Shown here: piece after piece, positions 7,455-16,321 of the stretch
Layout of the letters: each line of letters opens with the position of its first letter
How positions within the stretch are numbered: position 1 is the first letter of the stretch
Assembly: GCA_015067895.1 (NCBI GenBank)
Contig: SVLP01000014.1
Coordinates: 1 to 57,490 of the forward strand
Source: Oscillospiraceae bacterium
GTDB lineage: Bacteria; Bacillota_A; Clostridia; Oscillospirales; Oscillospiraceae
Length of the DNA: 57,490 nt
Reading direction: 5' to 3'
The notes under the pieces: model-generated
The model's database searches: none
Seen by the model: only the letters and a program-made list of their open reading frames with translations
Told to the model about the DNA's origin: nothing
Position numbers and translations under genes: made by a program

Positions 7455-9779
7455 TTAGCCTGCGTAGGAGACCAGCTCCACGGTGTAGCCCGCATCGCGC
7501 AGGGTATTCACCAGGCCGTCCTCGGCCAGCAGGTGGGCAAGGCCCACGGCGTAGAACACGGTCTTGCCGCTGGAGAGATAGTCCTTTGCAGCGGCCAGCA
7601 TATCCACGTTCCGGTCGCCGCCCAGGGCGTTCTCGTACTCGGCGTAGAGGGCTTTCTCCTCCTCGGTCAGGTCGGAGTCGTCCTCCTCTTCGGTCAGGTA
7701 GGCGATCAGCGCGGCCTCGTCGCCGGTGCACCACAGCTCGAAGAGCTCCTCGGTGCCATGGTTGTAGGCGAACTGGCCGTATTCGACGGTGTCCTTCAGC
7801 ATCAGCTCCTGGAGCTCGTCGGAGAGATCGCCCAGCAGATCCATCTGGAATTCGCCGGACTCCACGCTGAGGATCTCCTTCTCCTGCTCATAGGCCAGCT
7901 GCTCCAGCTGATGATCCACGCCGTAATCGCCGCTCAGGCGGAAGCCGTTGCCCATGAAATAGTTCTGCAGGGTCTGGAAGTGGAAGACGGGCTTGGTCAG
8001 GAGGATGGTGGCCTCGTTGGAGAAGTTGCCGGTGGCCCGCAGGAGCTTCAGGGTGTCCTCGTAGAGCTTCTCGTCCTGGATGTGATCCTTGAGGGTGGTG
8101 CCGTCGGTGTAGAGCAGGGCCTGAATGTAGGCCTGGATGGCCTCGGGATCCTCCATGAGGGATGCGGTGTAGCTCTCGGTCTCAAACTCCACGGCCAGGG
8201 CGTCGGAGGAAGCGAAGGCATCGTAGATCTCCTGGGGCAGGAAGGCGGTGCGCTCGTCGCCCACGTGGATGGTGCCCAGCAGCCACAGCTGCTCGCCGTT
8301 TTCGCCCGTGACCTTGTAGAAGACGGGGGTGGCCTTCTCTTCGGGCTCCTCCAGGGGCAGCTTTTCGCCGGTGATGGTCTCGTAGGCATCCTTGGCGCCC
8401 AGCTGGACGGAGGACTGCTGGACGGAGGAGAGGACGTAGTCCTGACCGTCGATGGTGTGGGTCATGGTGAAGGTCTGGCCCAGGGACAGGGGCATGCCGG
8501 TGGTCAGGTCGATGCCGATGCAGCCGCCGTGCTCGTTGATGGTCACGTTGGAGGCATCGGCCCGGAGGATATTGCCGTCACCAAAGTAGGTGGTGCACAG
8601 CTCCTGCTCCAGCAGGAGGGTGGTATCCTCGGTGAAGGTGTACTCCAGCAGGGCGGTGTCGCCCATGACGGACAGCTCGAAGCCTGCGATGGTGCTCAGA
8701 GCGGGAACCAGGTACAGAACCTCCGCATCCACGGCGTCCTGCATGTCGTAGCCGGTGTAGCCCTGGGTGATCTCGGGTGCGCCGCCGTCGATGACGGTGG
8801 TCAGCGCACCGTCGCAGAAGGTCTCCTGCATGGTGTAGCCCTCGCTGGTGCCGGCGGACAGATCCGCGAAAAGGTAGGTGGTGTCAAAGGCTCCGATTTG
8901 GGTGGCATCCTTGCCGTGGGCGGCCAGGGTGGTGACGGCGGTCTCGGTGAAGCCTGCGGCCTGGGAGGCGACGGTCTCAGAGGTGGAGGAGAGAAGGGCG
9001 GTGGCCTGCTCCAGATAGCCCGCGGCCATGATGACCAGGAAGGGCGCGTCGATGTCGTCGACGGCCTGGAAGCTGTCGGCACCGGCGGGCACGGCGATCT
9101 CCGTCAGCTCGGGGGTGCGCACATCGACGGTGACGCTGATGGACATGTCGGCGGCACCCTGGGCGTAGGCCGCCTTGTAGGTGTACTGGGCGGGCAGACC
9201 GTCCTCACCCAGCCTGGCGGTGGCGGTGACGGTGTCCAGGGTCGCGTAGGGATTGTCGCACCAGCTCTCCAGCACCTCAGCCCCCGTGAAGGTGAACTCG
9301 GTGTCGGAGGTCTGCTCCACGGTCTCGTAGAGGGTCTCGTCCAGGAGCACGGCGGGCAGGAGCCGGGCGGCGTAGTCCTCGGCGGTCATGTCGGATTTGT
9401 AGTAATCGTAGTTCATCTGGGAGTAGACGGTGCCGTCCAGATAGGTCTCGTCGGTGTAGACCCGCAGGGAGCCGGTGTAGTGCTCCTCCTGGGTGAAGGC
9501 GGCGAAGGCATCGGTGCCGATGCCCAGCTCGGTGACGGTCTGGCGGGTGGTGGTCTTGAAGCTGGAATCACCGAGGGTCATCTCCTCGATATAAGTGATC
9601 TCCAGCTCCACGTTCTCCAGGGCCTCCAGCTTCGCGGCGGCTTCGGCATAAACCTCGGCGGCCTGGGGCGCGGGCTCGGTGGTGGTGGGCGGGACGGTGG
9701 TGGGTGTGCTCCCGGAGCCGCAGCCGCAGAGGGCCGTCAGCATGGCGATGCACAGCAGCGTGGCGATCAGTCGCTTCAT
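7455..9779 (-). CDS. TraB/GumN family lipoprotein
   Basis: 774 aa. A lipoprotein signal ends at Cys20 (LTALCGC), followed by a short Thr/Pro linker. The first ~460 residues are a poorly characterised extracellular region rich in Thr and acidic residues, containing what look like repeated beta-strand modules. The C-terminal ~300 residues are a TraB/GumN domain, with LLGTIHVGDERTAFLPQEI near its start and VFYAVGLAHLLAEDG near its end, the conserved motifs of the family. TraB/GumN proteins are proposed metalloprotease-like (Tiki-related) enzymes; activity here is not proven. The promoter and terminator flank it directly, so it is monocistronic. Confidence 0.85.
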   Translation of the reverse strand: MKRLIATLLCIAMLTALCGCGSGSTPTTVPPTTTEPAPQAAEVYAEAAAKLEALENVELEITYIEEMTLGDSSFKTTTRQTVTELGIGTDAFAAFTQEEHYTGSLRVYTDETYLDGTVYSQMNYDYYKSDMTAEDYAARLLPAVLLDETLYETVEQTSDTEFTFTGAEVLESWCDNPYATLDTVTATARLGEDGLPAQYTYKAAYAQGAADMSISVTVDVRTPELTEIAVPAGADSFQAVDDIDAPFLVIMAAGYLEQATALLSSTSETVASQAAGFTETAVTTLAAHGKDATQIGAFDTTYLFADLSAGTSEGYTMQETFCDGALTTVIDGGAPEITQGYTGYDMQDAVDAEVLYLVPALSTIAGFELSVMGDTALLEYTFTEDTTLLLEQELCTTYFGDGNILRADASNVTINEHGGCIGIDLTTGMPLSLGQTFTMTHTIDGQDYVLSSVQQSSVQLGAKDAYETITGEKLPLEEPEEKATPVFYKVTGENGEQLWLLGTIHVGDERTAFLPQEIYDAFASSDALAVEFETESYTASLMEDPEAIQAYIQALLYTDGTTLKDHIQDEKLYEDTLKLLRATGNFSNEATILLTKPVFHFQTLQNYFMGNGFRLSGDYGVDHQLEQLAYEQEKEILSVESGEFQMDLLGDLSDELQELMLKDTVEYGQFAYNHGTEELFELWCTGDEAALIAYLTEEEDDSDLTEEEKALYAEYENALGGDRNVDMLAAAKDYLSSGKTVFYAVGLAHLLAEDGLVNTLRDAGYTVELVSYAG

Positions 9780-9821
9780 GGGGATCTTCCTTTCCTTTTT
9801 GTGTTTTTGCGGTACATTTTT

Positions 9822-9850
9822 ATACTAACAGGGAATTTGCGGAAAGTCAA
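9822..9850 (-). promoter_or_regulatory. Promoter of the TraB/GumN gene
   Basis: Minus strand: TTGACT, 17 bases, TAGTAT. It sits back to back with the promoter at 9876-9903. Confidence 0.8.
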
Positions 9851-9875
9851 CAAAATGCGACAAAATGAAAGATGA

Positions 9876-9903
9876 TTGCAATTTTTCCGGCCTGTGCTAT
9901 AAT
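9876..9903 (+). promoter_or_regulatory. Promoter of the three-gene cluster 9928-11821
   Basis: TTGCAA, 16 bases, TATAAT, followed after 6 bases by AAAAAGGAG, the ribosome binding site of the first gene. The leader is therefore very short. Confidence 0.75.
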
Positions 9904-9927
9904 CAAAAGAAAAAGGAGCTGATGTTC

Positions 9928-10479
9928 ATGACGGAACTGGAGACCATGCAGCGGGCGAAGATATACCTGGACAAGCTGGCCCGGGGCATCGACCCCATCA
10001 CGGGTCAGGAGCTGCCGGAGGATACGGTGCTGAACAATGTGCGCCTGTGCCGGTGCTTCCACTATGTGTCCGGCGTTTTGCAGCAGGTCATCGACAACGG
10101 CGGCACCGTGGGCAAAAAGGAGCGCAGCATCGAATTTTCCATTACCCGAGCCCAGATGGCTCACATCAGGCTCACGGAGTTCCCGGTGGGCATCAATGAA
10201 TTTGCAGAGAATATCCGGGTGGCTGCCGGAAATCCTGACATGAAGAGACCCAATGTGGGCAAGATCACCGCCTGGCTCATGAACCGGGGCCTGATGGAGC
10301 TGACCACCGATCCCGAGGGCAAGCAGCGCAGACTCCCCACGGAAGCCGGGCTCCGCGCCGGCCTGAGCACCGCCCGGCGCATGGGTCAGAACGGAGAATA
10401 CCTTGCGGTGTATTATGACGCGAATATCCAGCGGATGATTTTGGATCATCTGGAGGAGATCCTGGAGGAACGGAAATGA
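9928..10479 (+). CDS. Conserved-looking hypothetical protein, 183 aa
   Basis: Not recognised to a named family. The protein is soluble and begins MTELETMQRAKIYLDKLARG. It has a predicted helical N-terminus, a basic middle (GKKERSIEF) and a C-terminal segment, GRDPEGKQRR-like, that could be a winged-helix region (LMNRGLMELTTDPEG, then LPTEAGLRAGL). The start at 9928 is favoured over 9922 because AAAGGAG lies 9 bases upstream. Its stop overlaps the next start in ATGA, indicating translational coupling. DNA binding is only a suggestion. Confidence 0.7.
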   Translation: MTELETMQRAKIYLDKLARGIDPITGQELPEDTVLNNVRLCRCFHYVSGVLQQVIDNGGTVGKKERSIEFSITRAQMAHIRLTEFPVGINEFAENIRVAAGNPDMKRPNVGKITAWLMNRGLMELTTDPEGKQRRLPTEAGLRAGLSTARRMGQNGEYLAVYYDANIQRMILDHLEEILEERK

Positions 10480-11090
10480 ACAGGGACAGAATCCTTAAAA
10501 TCGCCATCGGCATCACGGCGATCCTGCTCATTGTGATCGCCTGGCTTATGGAGGAAGATGGTTTTTCCTCCGTGGCGAAGCCCGGCAGGGGTCTGGTCTA
10601 TCAGATTTTTGCTGAGGAGAAGATCCCGCGCGAAAAAGCAGACGAGCTGCTGGCGGCAGACGGATCGGTGTACCTTTATTATGAAGACTTCGGGCTGGTC
10701 AATGTCTACACCACCGAAGGAGCATACCAGTGGAGCTATCAGGTGGCTCCGGGTAAGAACGGTGTTGGCGGCATTGGCTATGCCGATGGTATCTTCTATC
10801 TGAGAAGCAGGAGCAATGGTGTTTTCGCATTCAAGGGAACGGAATTGGCATCAGCAGATGTCCCCAATGAGGACGAAATTGTGGATGAACCCAACCCCGT
10901 TACAGATAGCGGGTACACGTATTATTACAACGCAGAAGCGAACCAGATCAACCGGGCAAAGCCGGGGGAGGCACTGGAAACAGTGGTTCAGCTGCCCCAA
11001 ATGAATCCCGTTGTGCTGCCCCTGTTTGCTGTGATCGGTGCTGTGTGGGTCGCAGTTGCTGTTTGGGATCAAAAGGAGCGTGTGCAATGA
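10476..11090 (+). CDS. Hypothetical membrane protein with N- and C-terminal transmembrane helices, 204 aa
   Basis: Residues ~9-24 (IAIGITAILLIVIAWL) and ~180-197 (LPLFAVIGAVWVAVAVW) are hydrophobic. The ~150 residues between them are polar, probably extracytoplasmic, and rich in Tyr/Gly strands (YLYYEDFGLVNVYTTEGAYQ), resembling a PQQ- or beta-propeller-like repeat. No family recognised. The start overlaps the previous stop by ATGA and its own stop overlaps the next start by ATGA, so the three genes form a tightly coupled unit. Confidence 0.65.
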   Translation: MNRDRILKIAIGITAILLIVIAWLMEEDGFSSVAKPGRGLVYQIFAEEKIPREKADELLAADGSVYLYYEDFGLVNVYTTEGAYQWSYQVAPGKNGVGGIGYADGIFYLRSRSNGVFAFKGTELASADVPNEDEIVDEPNPVTDSGYTYYYNAEANQINRAKPGEALETVVQLPQMNPVVLPLFAVIGAVWVAVAVWDQKERVQ

Positions 11091-11821
11091 AATATCTGAC
11101 AAAGGAATGGTACCACACCATGACGGACACCGGTCTCGGTGTCTGTCTGGAGACGGACGCGCGGGCGGCGGAATGCTCCGAAGAAATTTATCAGACCCTC
11201 CGGGCCCGGAAGCTGGCCCAGTGGCTCCGTGACCGGGAGGAGGTCTGCGAGGTGCTGGAGGAGCCCTTCGACCCTGCAGAGGAGGAGCGGCGCTTCGGTG
11301 AATTCTGTGCCCGGGAGCTGGAGCACTACCGAACCCGGATGCCGGAGCACATATTGTCGAAGGTAGCTGACCTGCGGGTGCTGGCTCTGGGCTATTGCAC
11401 GGAGGAGGTCTGGCAGGAGCTTGAGGACTTCCGCCGGGACTGTCGGATCCGTACGGAGCAGACCATGGAAGATGCCTGGAATGCCTGTGAGGCCGAGGGC
11501 CTGGACAAAATCTGGACGCTGGAGCACTCCCTCCACGATTCCGTGATCCTGTCCATGGAGCGGGAAGGGGAGGATCTGTGGATCGAGTTCGAGCGGGAGG
11601 ATTGCGACTGGCCCGAGATCAAGGGCATCCGCTTCCGTGATGCCCGTATCCTGACCCAGGAGAAGTCCGTGGAAAACACCTGGTGGCTCTACGACGAGAT
11701 CCACAGGTGCGAACGGGGCTGCGAGATCCACGCCCTGCTGTGGCGGGACGAGCCCTTCGAGCTGACCGTGGAATGCACGGATGTGGAGCTGGTGTGGACG
11801 GAAATCGAACCGGAACATTGA
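11087..11821 (+). CDS. DUF4085-like protein, 244 aa
   Basis: The start MKYLTKEWYHTM resembles the N-terminus of DUF4085 proteins (recalled, not searched). The protein is acidic and soluble with many Trp, Glu and Arg residues; the C-terminal half contains HDSVILSMEREGEDLWIEFE, an immunity-protein-like strand pattern. The start at 11087 has AAGGAGCG upstream and overlaps the preceding stop; an in-frame ATG at 11045 lies inside that gene and has no ribosome binding site. The cellular role is unknown. A glnA promoter begins on its stop codon. Confidence 0.65.
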   Translation: MKYLTKEWYHTMTDTGLGVCLETDARAAECSEEIYQTLRARKLAQWLRDREEVCEVLEEPFDPAEEERRFGEFCARELEHYRTRMPEHILSKVADLRVLALGYCTEEVWQELEDFRRDCRIRTEQTMEDAWNACEAEGLDKIWTLEHSLHDSVILSMEREGEDLWIEFEREDCDWPEIKGIRFRDARILTQEKSVENTWWLYDEIHRCERGCEIHALLWRDEPFELTVECTDVELVWTEIEPEH

Positions 11822-11846
11822 CGAACCGTCCGTTTTCCCTTATAAT
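11818..11846 (+). promoter_or_regulatory. Promoter of glnA
   Basis: TTGACG, 17 bases, TATAAT. The -35 overlaps the TGA stop codon of the preceding gene, and the start codon lies 51 bases downstream of the -10. Confidence 0.85.
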
Positions 11847-11896
11847 GAAAGAAAACCTGTAAACACTACAAATAAAACAACAGGAGGAATACCCCC

Positions 11897-13321
11897 ATGC
11901 CCAAGACTGTACAGGACATCCTGAATATGATCGCCGAGAACGGCATCCAGATGGTGGACTTCAAGATGGTGGACATCAACGGTGCCTACCGCCATGTCTC
12001 CATCCCCGCCAAGCAGTTCTCTGAGGAGACCATGAAGAATGGTATCGGCTTCGACGCTTCCAACTATGGCTACGCCGTGGTGGAAAAGAGCGACATGGTC
12101 TTCATCCCCGACCCTGACACCGCCGTCATCGACCCCTTCTGCCAGATCCCCACCCTGTCCATGACCGGCAACGCCATGATTATCGACTATCCCGAGAACC
12201 GCCCCCTGAAGCAGTATCCCCGGAACATCGTCAAGGCCGCCGAGGACTATATGCAGGAGCTGGGCATCGCCGATACCATGCTGATCCTGCCCGAGTTTGA
12301 GTTCTACCTCTTTGACAGCGCGGGCTGGGAGGTGGCTCCCCATCACGTGGGTGCCACCGTGGATGCCGACATGGCCCACTGGAACAGCTATGACCAGGGT
12401 CAGGGCGTCATCGTCCCCAAGCAGAAGAACTACCACATCGCCAAGCCCTTCGACACCAGCTACGAGGCCCGCTCTGAGATGTGTCTCATCATGGAGGACA
12501 TGGGCATCGAGATCAACTACCACCACCCCGAGGTCAGCGCCTCCGGTCAGTATGAGATCGAGCCCAAGCTGGGCAAGATGTCCAAGCTGGCTGACGACAC
12601 CATGCTCATCAAGTATATCATCCGCAACGTGGCCCTGAAGTACGGCAAGAGCGCCACCTTCATGCCCAAGCCCGTCTACGGCGAGGCAGGCTCCGGCATG
12701 CACGTGCACATGCTGCTGCTGAAGGACGGCCAGCCCGTCTTCTCCGATGACGACGGCTATGCCCACCTGTCCAAGGAAGCCCACTGGTTCATGGGCGGTC
12801 TGCTGAAGCACATCGCCTCCCTGTGCGCCCTGACCAACCCCAGCACCAACTCCTTCAAGCGTCTGGTGCCCGGCTTCGAGGCCCCCGTTACCATCGGCTA
12901 CGCCACCTCCAACCGCTCCGCCGTCATCCGCATCCCCGCCTATGCAAAGAAGCCCGAGCTGCGCCGGTTCGAGCTGCGCAACCCCGATGCCACCTGCAAC
13001 CCTTACTTCTGCTACGCCGCCATCCTGATGGCGGGTCTGGACGGCATCCAGAATCAGATCGATCCCCATGAAAACGGCTGGGGCCCCTATGACTTCAACC
13101 TCTTCCACCTCAGCGACGAGGAGAAGAAGAAGCTCAAGGGTCTGCCCACCTCTCTGGAGGAGGCTCTGAACGCCCTGGAGAACGACCACGACTACCTGAC
13201 CGCCGGTGATGTCTTCCCCGAGGAGCTGCTTGCCAACTTCATCAAGACGAAGCGCGAGGAGTGCCGCCGCATCGCCGCCATTCCCCATCCCGCCGAATTC
13301 GACGCATATTACAATATGTAA
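11897..13321 (+). CDS. glnA: Type I glutamine synthetase
   Basis: 474 aa. Ligates ammonia to glutamate using ATP, in the cytoplasm, as a dodecamer in this family. The N-terminal beta-grasp domain contains VDFKMVDINGAYR. The catalytic domain shows LPEFEFYLFD, GSGMHVHMLL, NPSTNSFKRLVPGFEAP and NRSAVIRIP, the expected metal- and nucleotide-binding segments. At the place where enterobacterial enzymes have NLYDLP with the adenylylated Tyr, this protein reads NLFHLS (Phe403), so control by adenylylation at that site is not possible. Strong AGGAGG ribosome binding site; own promoter and terminator. Confidence 0.96.
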   Translation: MPKTVQDILNMIAENGIQMVDFKMVDINGAYRHVSIPAKQFSEETMKNGIGFDASNYGYAVVEKSDMVFIPDPDTAVIDPFCQIPTLSMTGNAMIIDYPENRPLKQYPRNIVKAAEDYMQELGIADTMLILPEFEFYLFDSAGWEVAPHHVGATVDADMAHWNSYDQGQGVIVPKQKNYHIAKPFDTSYEARSEMCLIMEDMGIEINYHHPEVSASGQYEIEPKLGKMSKLADDTMLIKYIIRNVALKYGKSATFMPKPVYGEAGSGMHVHMLLLKDGQPVFSDDDGYAHLSKEAHWFMGGLLKHIASLCALTNPSTNSFKRLVPGFEAPVTIGYATSNRSAVIRIPAYAKKPELRRFELRNPDATCNPYFCYAAILMAGLDGIQNQIDPHENGWGPYDFNLFHLSDEEKKKLKGLPTSLEEALNALENDHDYLTAGDVFPEELLANFIKTKREECRRIAAIPHPAEFDAYYNM

Positions 13322-13331
13322 TGCCCAATTC

Positions 13332-13366
13332 TGCCCCGCATCCGCCAATGGATGCGGGGCATTTTG
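13332..13366 (+). terminator. Rho-independent terminator of glnA
   Basis: TGCCCCGCATCC, short loop, GGATGCGGGGCA, then TTTTG. Confidence 0.9.
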
Positions 13367-13453
13367 CGGCAGAAGGGGAAACGGCGCTTGTGCAGAGTGC
13401 GCAAACGGTTGCGTTACGGATGAACATTATCCGTGATTTTATCTAAAAACACC

Positions 13454-13482
13454 TTTACAAAACTGGAAAAGGGTGGTATACT
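13454..13482 (+). promoter_or_regulatory. Promoter of the mglBAC operon
   Basis: TTTACA, 17 bases, TATACT. It is followed 10 bases later by a perfect 16-bp palindrome. Confidence 0.8.
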
Positions 13483-13492
13483 GTTGTCAGCA

Positions 13493-13508
13493 TTGGACTA
13501 TAGTCCAA
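13493..13508. promoter_or_regulatory. Putative operator of the mgl operon
   Basis: TTGGACTATAGTCCAA is a perfect 16-bp palindrome just downstream of the -10, where a repressor would block the start of transcription. The cognate regulator is not adjacent. The centre TA is unlike the CG centre of most LacI-family operators. Confidence 0.65.
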
Positions 13509-13529
13509 AATAACAAGGAGGAAAAACAA

Positions 13530-14636
13530 ATGAAAAAGATTCTCGCACTTGCTCTGGCCCTGGTCATGGTCCTGGGTCTGGTTGCCTGCGGCGGCGAGGG
13601 CGGCAATGCCGGCTCCGATGCTGCTACCAAGGTTTCCGTGTTCTGGTACGACGAGGCTGACGTGTATCTGTCCTCTGTCCGTGCTGAGCTGAACACCACT
13701 CTGGAGGCTGCTGGTGTTGCTTACGACAACCAGTTCGCTGGCAAGGATCAGGCCAAGCAGATCGAGCAGGTCAAGACCGCTATCGCTGGCGGCTCCAACC
13801 TGCTGGTCGTCAACGTCGTCACCTCCGGTGACCCCGACATCGCCCAGTCCATCATCGATGCTGCCGGCGACATCCCCGTCATCTTCTTCAACCGCGCCAT
13901 CGGCGACGGCACCACTGATGTTGCTCTGCTGAACGACAACGCTACCTCTTGCTTCATCGGCACCGACGCCCCCGAGGCCGGTCACATGCAGGGCAAGATG
14001 GTCGGCGAGTACGTCCTGGCCAACTACGAGACCGTCGACCTGAACGGTGACGGCGTCATCACCTACGCCATGTTCAAGGGCGAGGAGGGCAATGCTGAGG
14101 CTATCGCCCGTACCCAGTTCGGCGTTGAGGACGCTGACGCTGTCCTGACCGCTGCCGGCAAGCCCGCTCTGGCTTACTTCGACGCTCAGGCTTCCCAGAA
14201 CTGGCAGACCGACCCCGAGGGTGCCTGGTCCGCCAAGGCTGCCAAGGACTACATGGACACCAACCTGGTTACCTACAACGAGTCCGCCGGCAACATGATC
14301 GAGCTGGTCATCTGCAACAACGACGGCATGGCTGAGGGCGCTGTTGCTTCCCTGCAGCAGGCTGGCTACAACGTTGAGGGTGCTCACGTTGTTCCCGTCT
14401 TCGGCGTTGATGCCACCGACGCTGCCAAGGCTCTGATCGCTGATGGCGCCATGATCGGCACCGTTAAGCAGGACGCCAACGGCATGGCCGTCGCCATCTG
14501 CGAGACCGTCAAGGCCATCGCTGGCGGCAAGACCCCCGTTGATGCTCTGGCTTCCCTGACCGACGAGCGTCTGACCGTTTCCGGCGACTGCGCCGCCAAG
14601 CTGTATGTTGCTTACGCTCCCTACACCGGCGAGTAA
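13530..14636 (+). CDS. mglB: Galactose/glucose-binding lipoprotein of an Mgl-type ABC transporter
   Basis: 368 aa. A lipoprotein signal ends at Cys20 (LVAC), followed by a Gly-rich linker. The mature protein is a type I periplasmic-binding fold: FAGKDQAKQIEQV, VVNVVTSGDPDIAQ and IPVIFFNRA match MglB segments. DLNGDGVITY looks like the EF-hand-like calcium loop found in galactose-binding proteins, which supports the galactose/glucose assignment over ribose or xylose. CNNDGMAEGAVASL is the hinge region. Start set by AAGGAGG. First gene of the operon; a hairpin with T-tract after it probably gives excess binding protein over the membrane parts. Confidence 0.9.
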   Translation: MKKILALALALVMVLGLVACGGEGGNAGSDAATKVSVFWYDEADVYLSSVRAELNTTLEAAGVAYDNQFAGKDQAKQIEQVKTAIAGGSNLLVVNVVTSGDPDIAQSIIDAAGDIPVIFFNRAIGDGTTDVALLNDNATSCFIGTDAPEAGHMQGKMVGEYVLANYETVDLNGDGVITYAMFKGEEGNAEAIARTQFGVEDADAVLTAAGKPALAYFDAQASQNWQTDPEGAWSAKAAKDYMDTNLVTYNESAGNMIELVICNNDGMAEGAVASLQQAGYNVEGAHVVPVFGVDATDAAKALIADGAMIGTVKQDANGMAVAICETVKAIAGGKTPVDALASLTDERLTVSGDCAAKLYVAYAPYTGE

Positions 14637-14658
14637 GCATATAAGCGTTTAATCATCC

Positions 14659-14696
14659 GGGCAGCTGTCGTTCCGGCGGCAGCTGCCCCTTTTTTC
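14659..14696 (+). terminator. Intra-operon terminator between mglB and mglA
   Basis: GGGCAGCTGTCG, loop, CGGCAGCTGCCC, then TTTTTT. Partial termination here would lower mglA-mglC expression relative to mglB. Confidence 0.85.
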
Positions 14697-14710
14697 AAAG
14701 TACCGCGCGG

Positions 14711-14780
14711 TTCGGTAGGGAGCGGAGGGCACTGCGCGGCCCTGTGCGGGCAATGCCGTCCGTTCCCTATCGGAACGACC
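14711..14780. repeat. Long imperfect inverted repeat between mglB and mglA
   Basis: GTTCGGTAGGGAGCGGAGGGCA is matched at about four bases in five by the reverse complement of TGCCGTCCGTTCCCTATCGG plus AAC. The enclosed segment is also G+C-rich. It may be an mRNA-stabilising hairpin protecting the distal message, or a small repeat element. Confidence 0.65.
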
Positions 14781-14810
14781 GCAGAATAAAAAGCAAGGGA
14801 GGAATAAAAT

Positions 14811-16307
14811 ATGGAACAGGATGTTCTCCTGCGAATGGAAGGCATCTGTAAGTCATTCCCCGGTGTCAAGGCTCTGGACAATGTTTCCCTGACTGTCCAT
14901 AGAGGTACCGTTCACGCACTGATGGGCGAAAACGGCGCCGGTAAGTCCACACTGATGAAGTGCCTGTTCGGTATTTATGCCAAGGACAAGGGCAGCATCT
15001 ACCTGGAGGGCCAGGAGATCAACTTCAAGAGCAGTAAAGAGGCTCTGGACAACGGTGTGGCCATGGTGCACCAGGAGCTGAACCAGGCTCTGAAGCGCAA
15101 CGTCATGGACAACATCTGGCTGGGCCGGTATCCCACCAAGGGCATCGCCGTGGACGAGAAGAAGATGTACAAGGACACCATGGCGGTCTTCAAGGAACTG
15201 GAGATCAACGTGGATCCCTACCGCATCATGAGCACCATGCCCGTTTCCCAGCGTCAGATGGTGGAGATCGCCAAGGCCGTCTCCTACAACTCCAAGGTCA
15301 TCGTCTTCGACGAGCCCACCTCTTCTCTGACCGAGGAGGAGGTCGAGCACCTCTTCAAGATCATCAACATGCTCCGCGACCGTGGCGTGGGTATCATCTA
15401 CATCTCCCACAAGATGGCGGAGATCAAGCGGATCTCTGACTACATCACCGTCATGCGTGACGGCCAGTGGGTGGCCACCAAGCCCGCCGCCGAGCTGGAG
15501 ATGAACGACATCATCCGCCTGATGGTCGGCCGTGAGCTGACCAACCAGTTCCCGCCCAAGACCAACGTCCCCGGCGATGTGTACCTGCAGGTGGAGCACC
15601 TGACCGGTATGTACAACCAGCTCCGGGACGTGTCCTTCACCGCCCGCCGGGGCGAGATCCTGGGTCTGGCCGGTCTGGACAGCTCCGGCCGTACCGAGAC
15701 CCTGGAGTCCATCTTCGGTATCCGTACCCGCAAGGATGGCATCATCTCCCTGGATGACCAGCCCTGCTTCAACCGCAGTGCCGGTGAGTCCATCAAGAAT
15801 GGCTTCGCCTTGCTGACCGAGGAGCGCCGCGCCACCGGTATCTTCGGCGGCCTGAGCATCCGGGAGAATACGGTCATCTCCAGCCTGAAGCGTCACCTGC
15901 GCTTCGGCATCTACCTGAGCGAGAAGACCCAGCGGGAGGATACCCAGCATTATATCGACGCCATGCACACCAAGACTCCCTCCCAGGAGACCAAGATCCG
16001 CGCCCTGTCCGGCGGTAACCAGCAGAAGGTCATCATCGGCCGCTGGCTGCTGACTGAGCCGGAGGTGCTGCTCCTGGACGAGCCCACCCGCGGCATCGAC
16101 GTCGGTGCAAAGTACGAGATCTACCAGCTGATCCTGGATCTGGCAAACAAGGGCAAGACCGTCATCATGGTGTCCTCCGAAATGCCGGAGCTGCTGGGCG
16201 TGTGTGACCGGATCGTGGTCATGTCCGGCGGACGTGTGGCCGGTGAGGTCGACGCCCGGAATACCACCCAGGAAGAAATCATGACCCTGGCCGCCAAGTA
16301 TGTATAA
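14811..16307 (+). CDS. mglA: Mgl-type sugar ABC transporter, duplicated ATP-binding protein
   Basis: 498 aa with two fused nucleotide-binding domains, as in MglA/RbsA/XylG. Domain 1: Walker [10 protein letters not shown] (39-47), Walker [13 protein letters not shown]. Domain 2: degenerate Walker [10 protein letters not shown], signature [10 protein letters not shown], Walker [14 protein letters not shown]. The asymmetry is normal for this family. It energises import through MglC at the inner face of the membrane. Ribosome binding site AGGGAGG. It lies 174 bases after mglB and 14 bases before mglC. Confidence 0.95.
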   Translation: MEQDVLLRMEGICKSFPGVKALDNVSLTVHRGTVHALMGENGAGKSTLMKCLFGIYAKDKGSIYLEGQEINFKSSKEALDNGVAMVHQELNQALKRNVMDNIWLGRYPTKGIAVDEKKMYKDTMAVFKELEINVDPYRIMSTMPVSQRQMVEIAKAVSYNSKVIVFDEPTSSLTEEEVEHLFKIINMLRDRGVGIIYISHKMAEIKRISDYITVMRDGQWVATKPAAELEMNDIIRLMVGRELTNQFPPKTNVPGDVYLQVEHLTGMYNQLRDVSFTARRGEILGLAGLDSSGRTETLESIFGIRTRKDGIISLDDQPCFNRSAGESIKNGFALLTEERRATGIFGGLSIRENTVISSLKRHLRFGIYLSEKTQREDTQHYIDAMHTKTPSQETKIRALSGGNQQKVIIGRWLLTEPEVLLLDEPTRGIDVGAKYEIYQLILDLANKGKTVIMVSSEMPELLGVCDRIVVMSGGRVAGEVDARNTTQEEIMTLAAKYV

Positions 16308-16321
16308 GGAGGAAATAAACA

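Noticed and set aside
7113..9875. A 920-codon open frame antisense to the GTPase and TraB genes
   Set aside because: It crosses two real genes and their terminator, is Gly/Val/Leu-rich, and has no recognisable domain. The same applies to other long opposite-strand frames, e.g. 37738-39576, 40005-40850 and 50680-54000.
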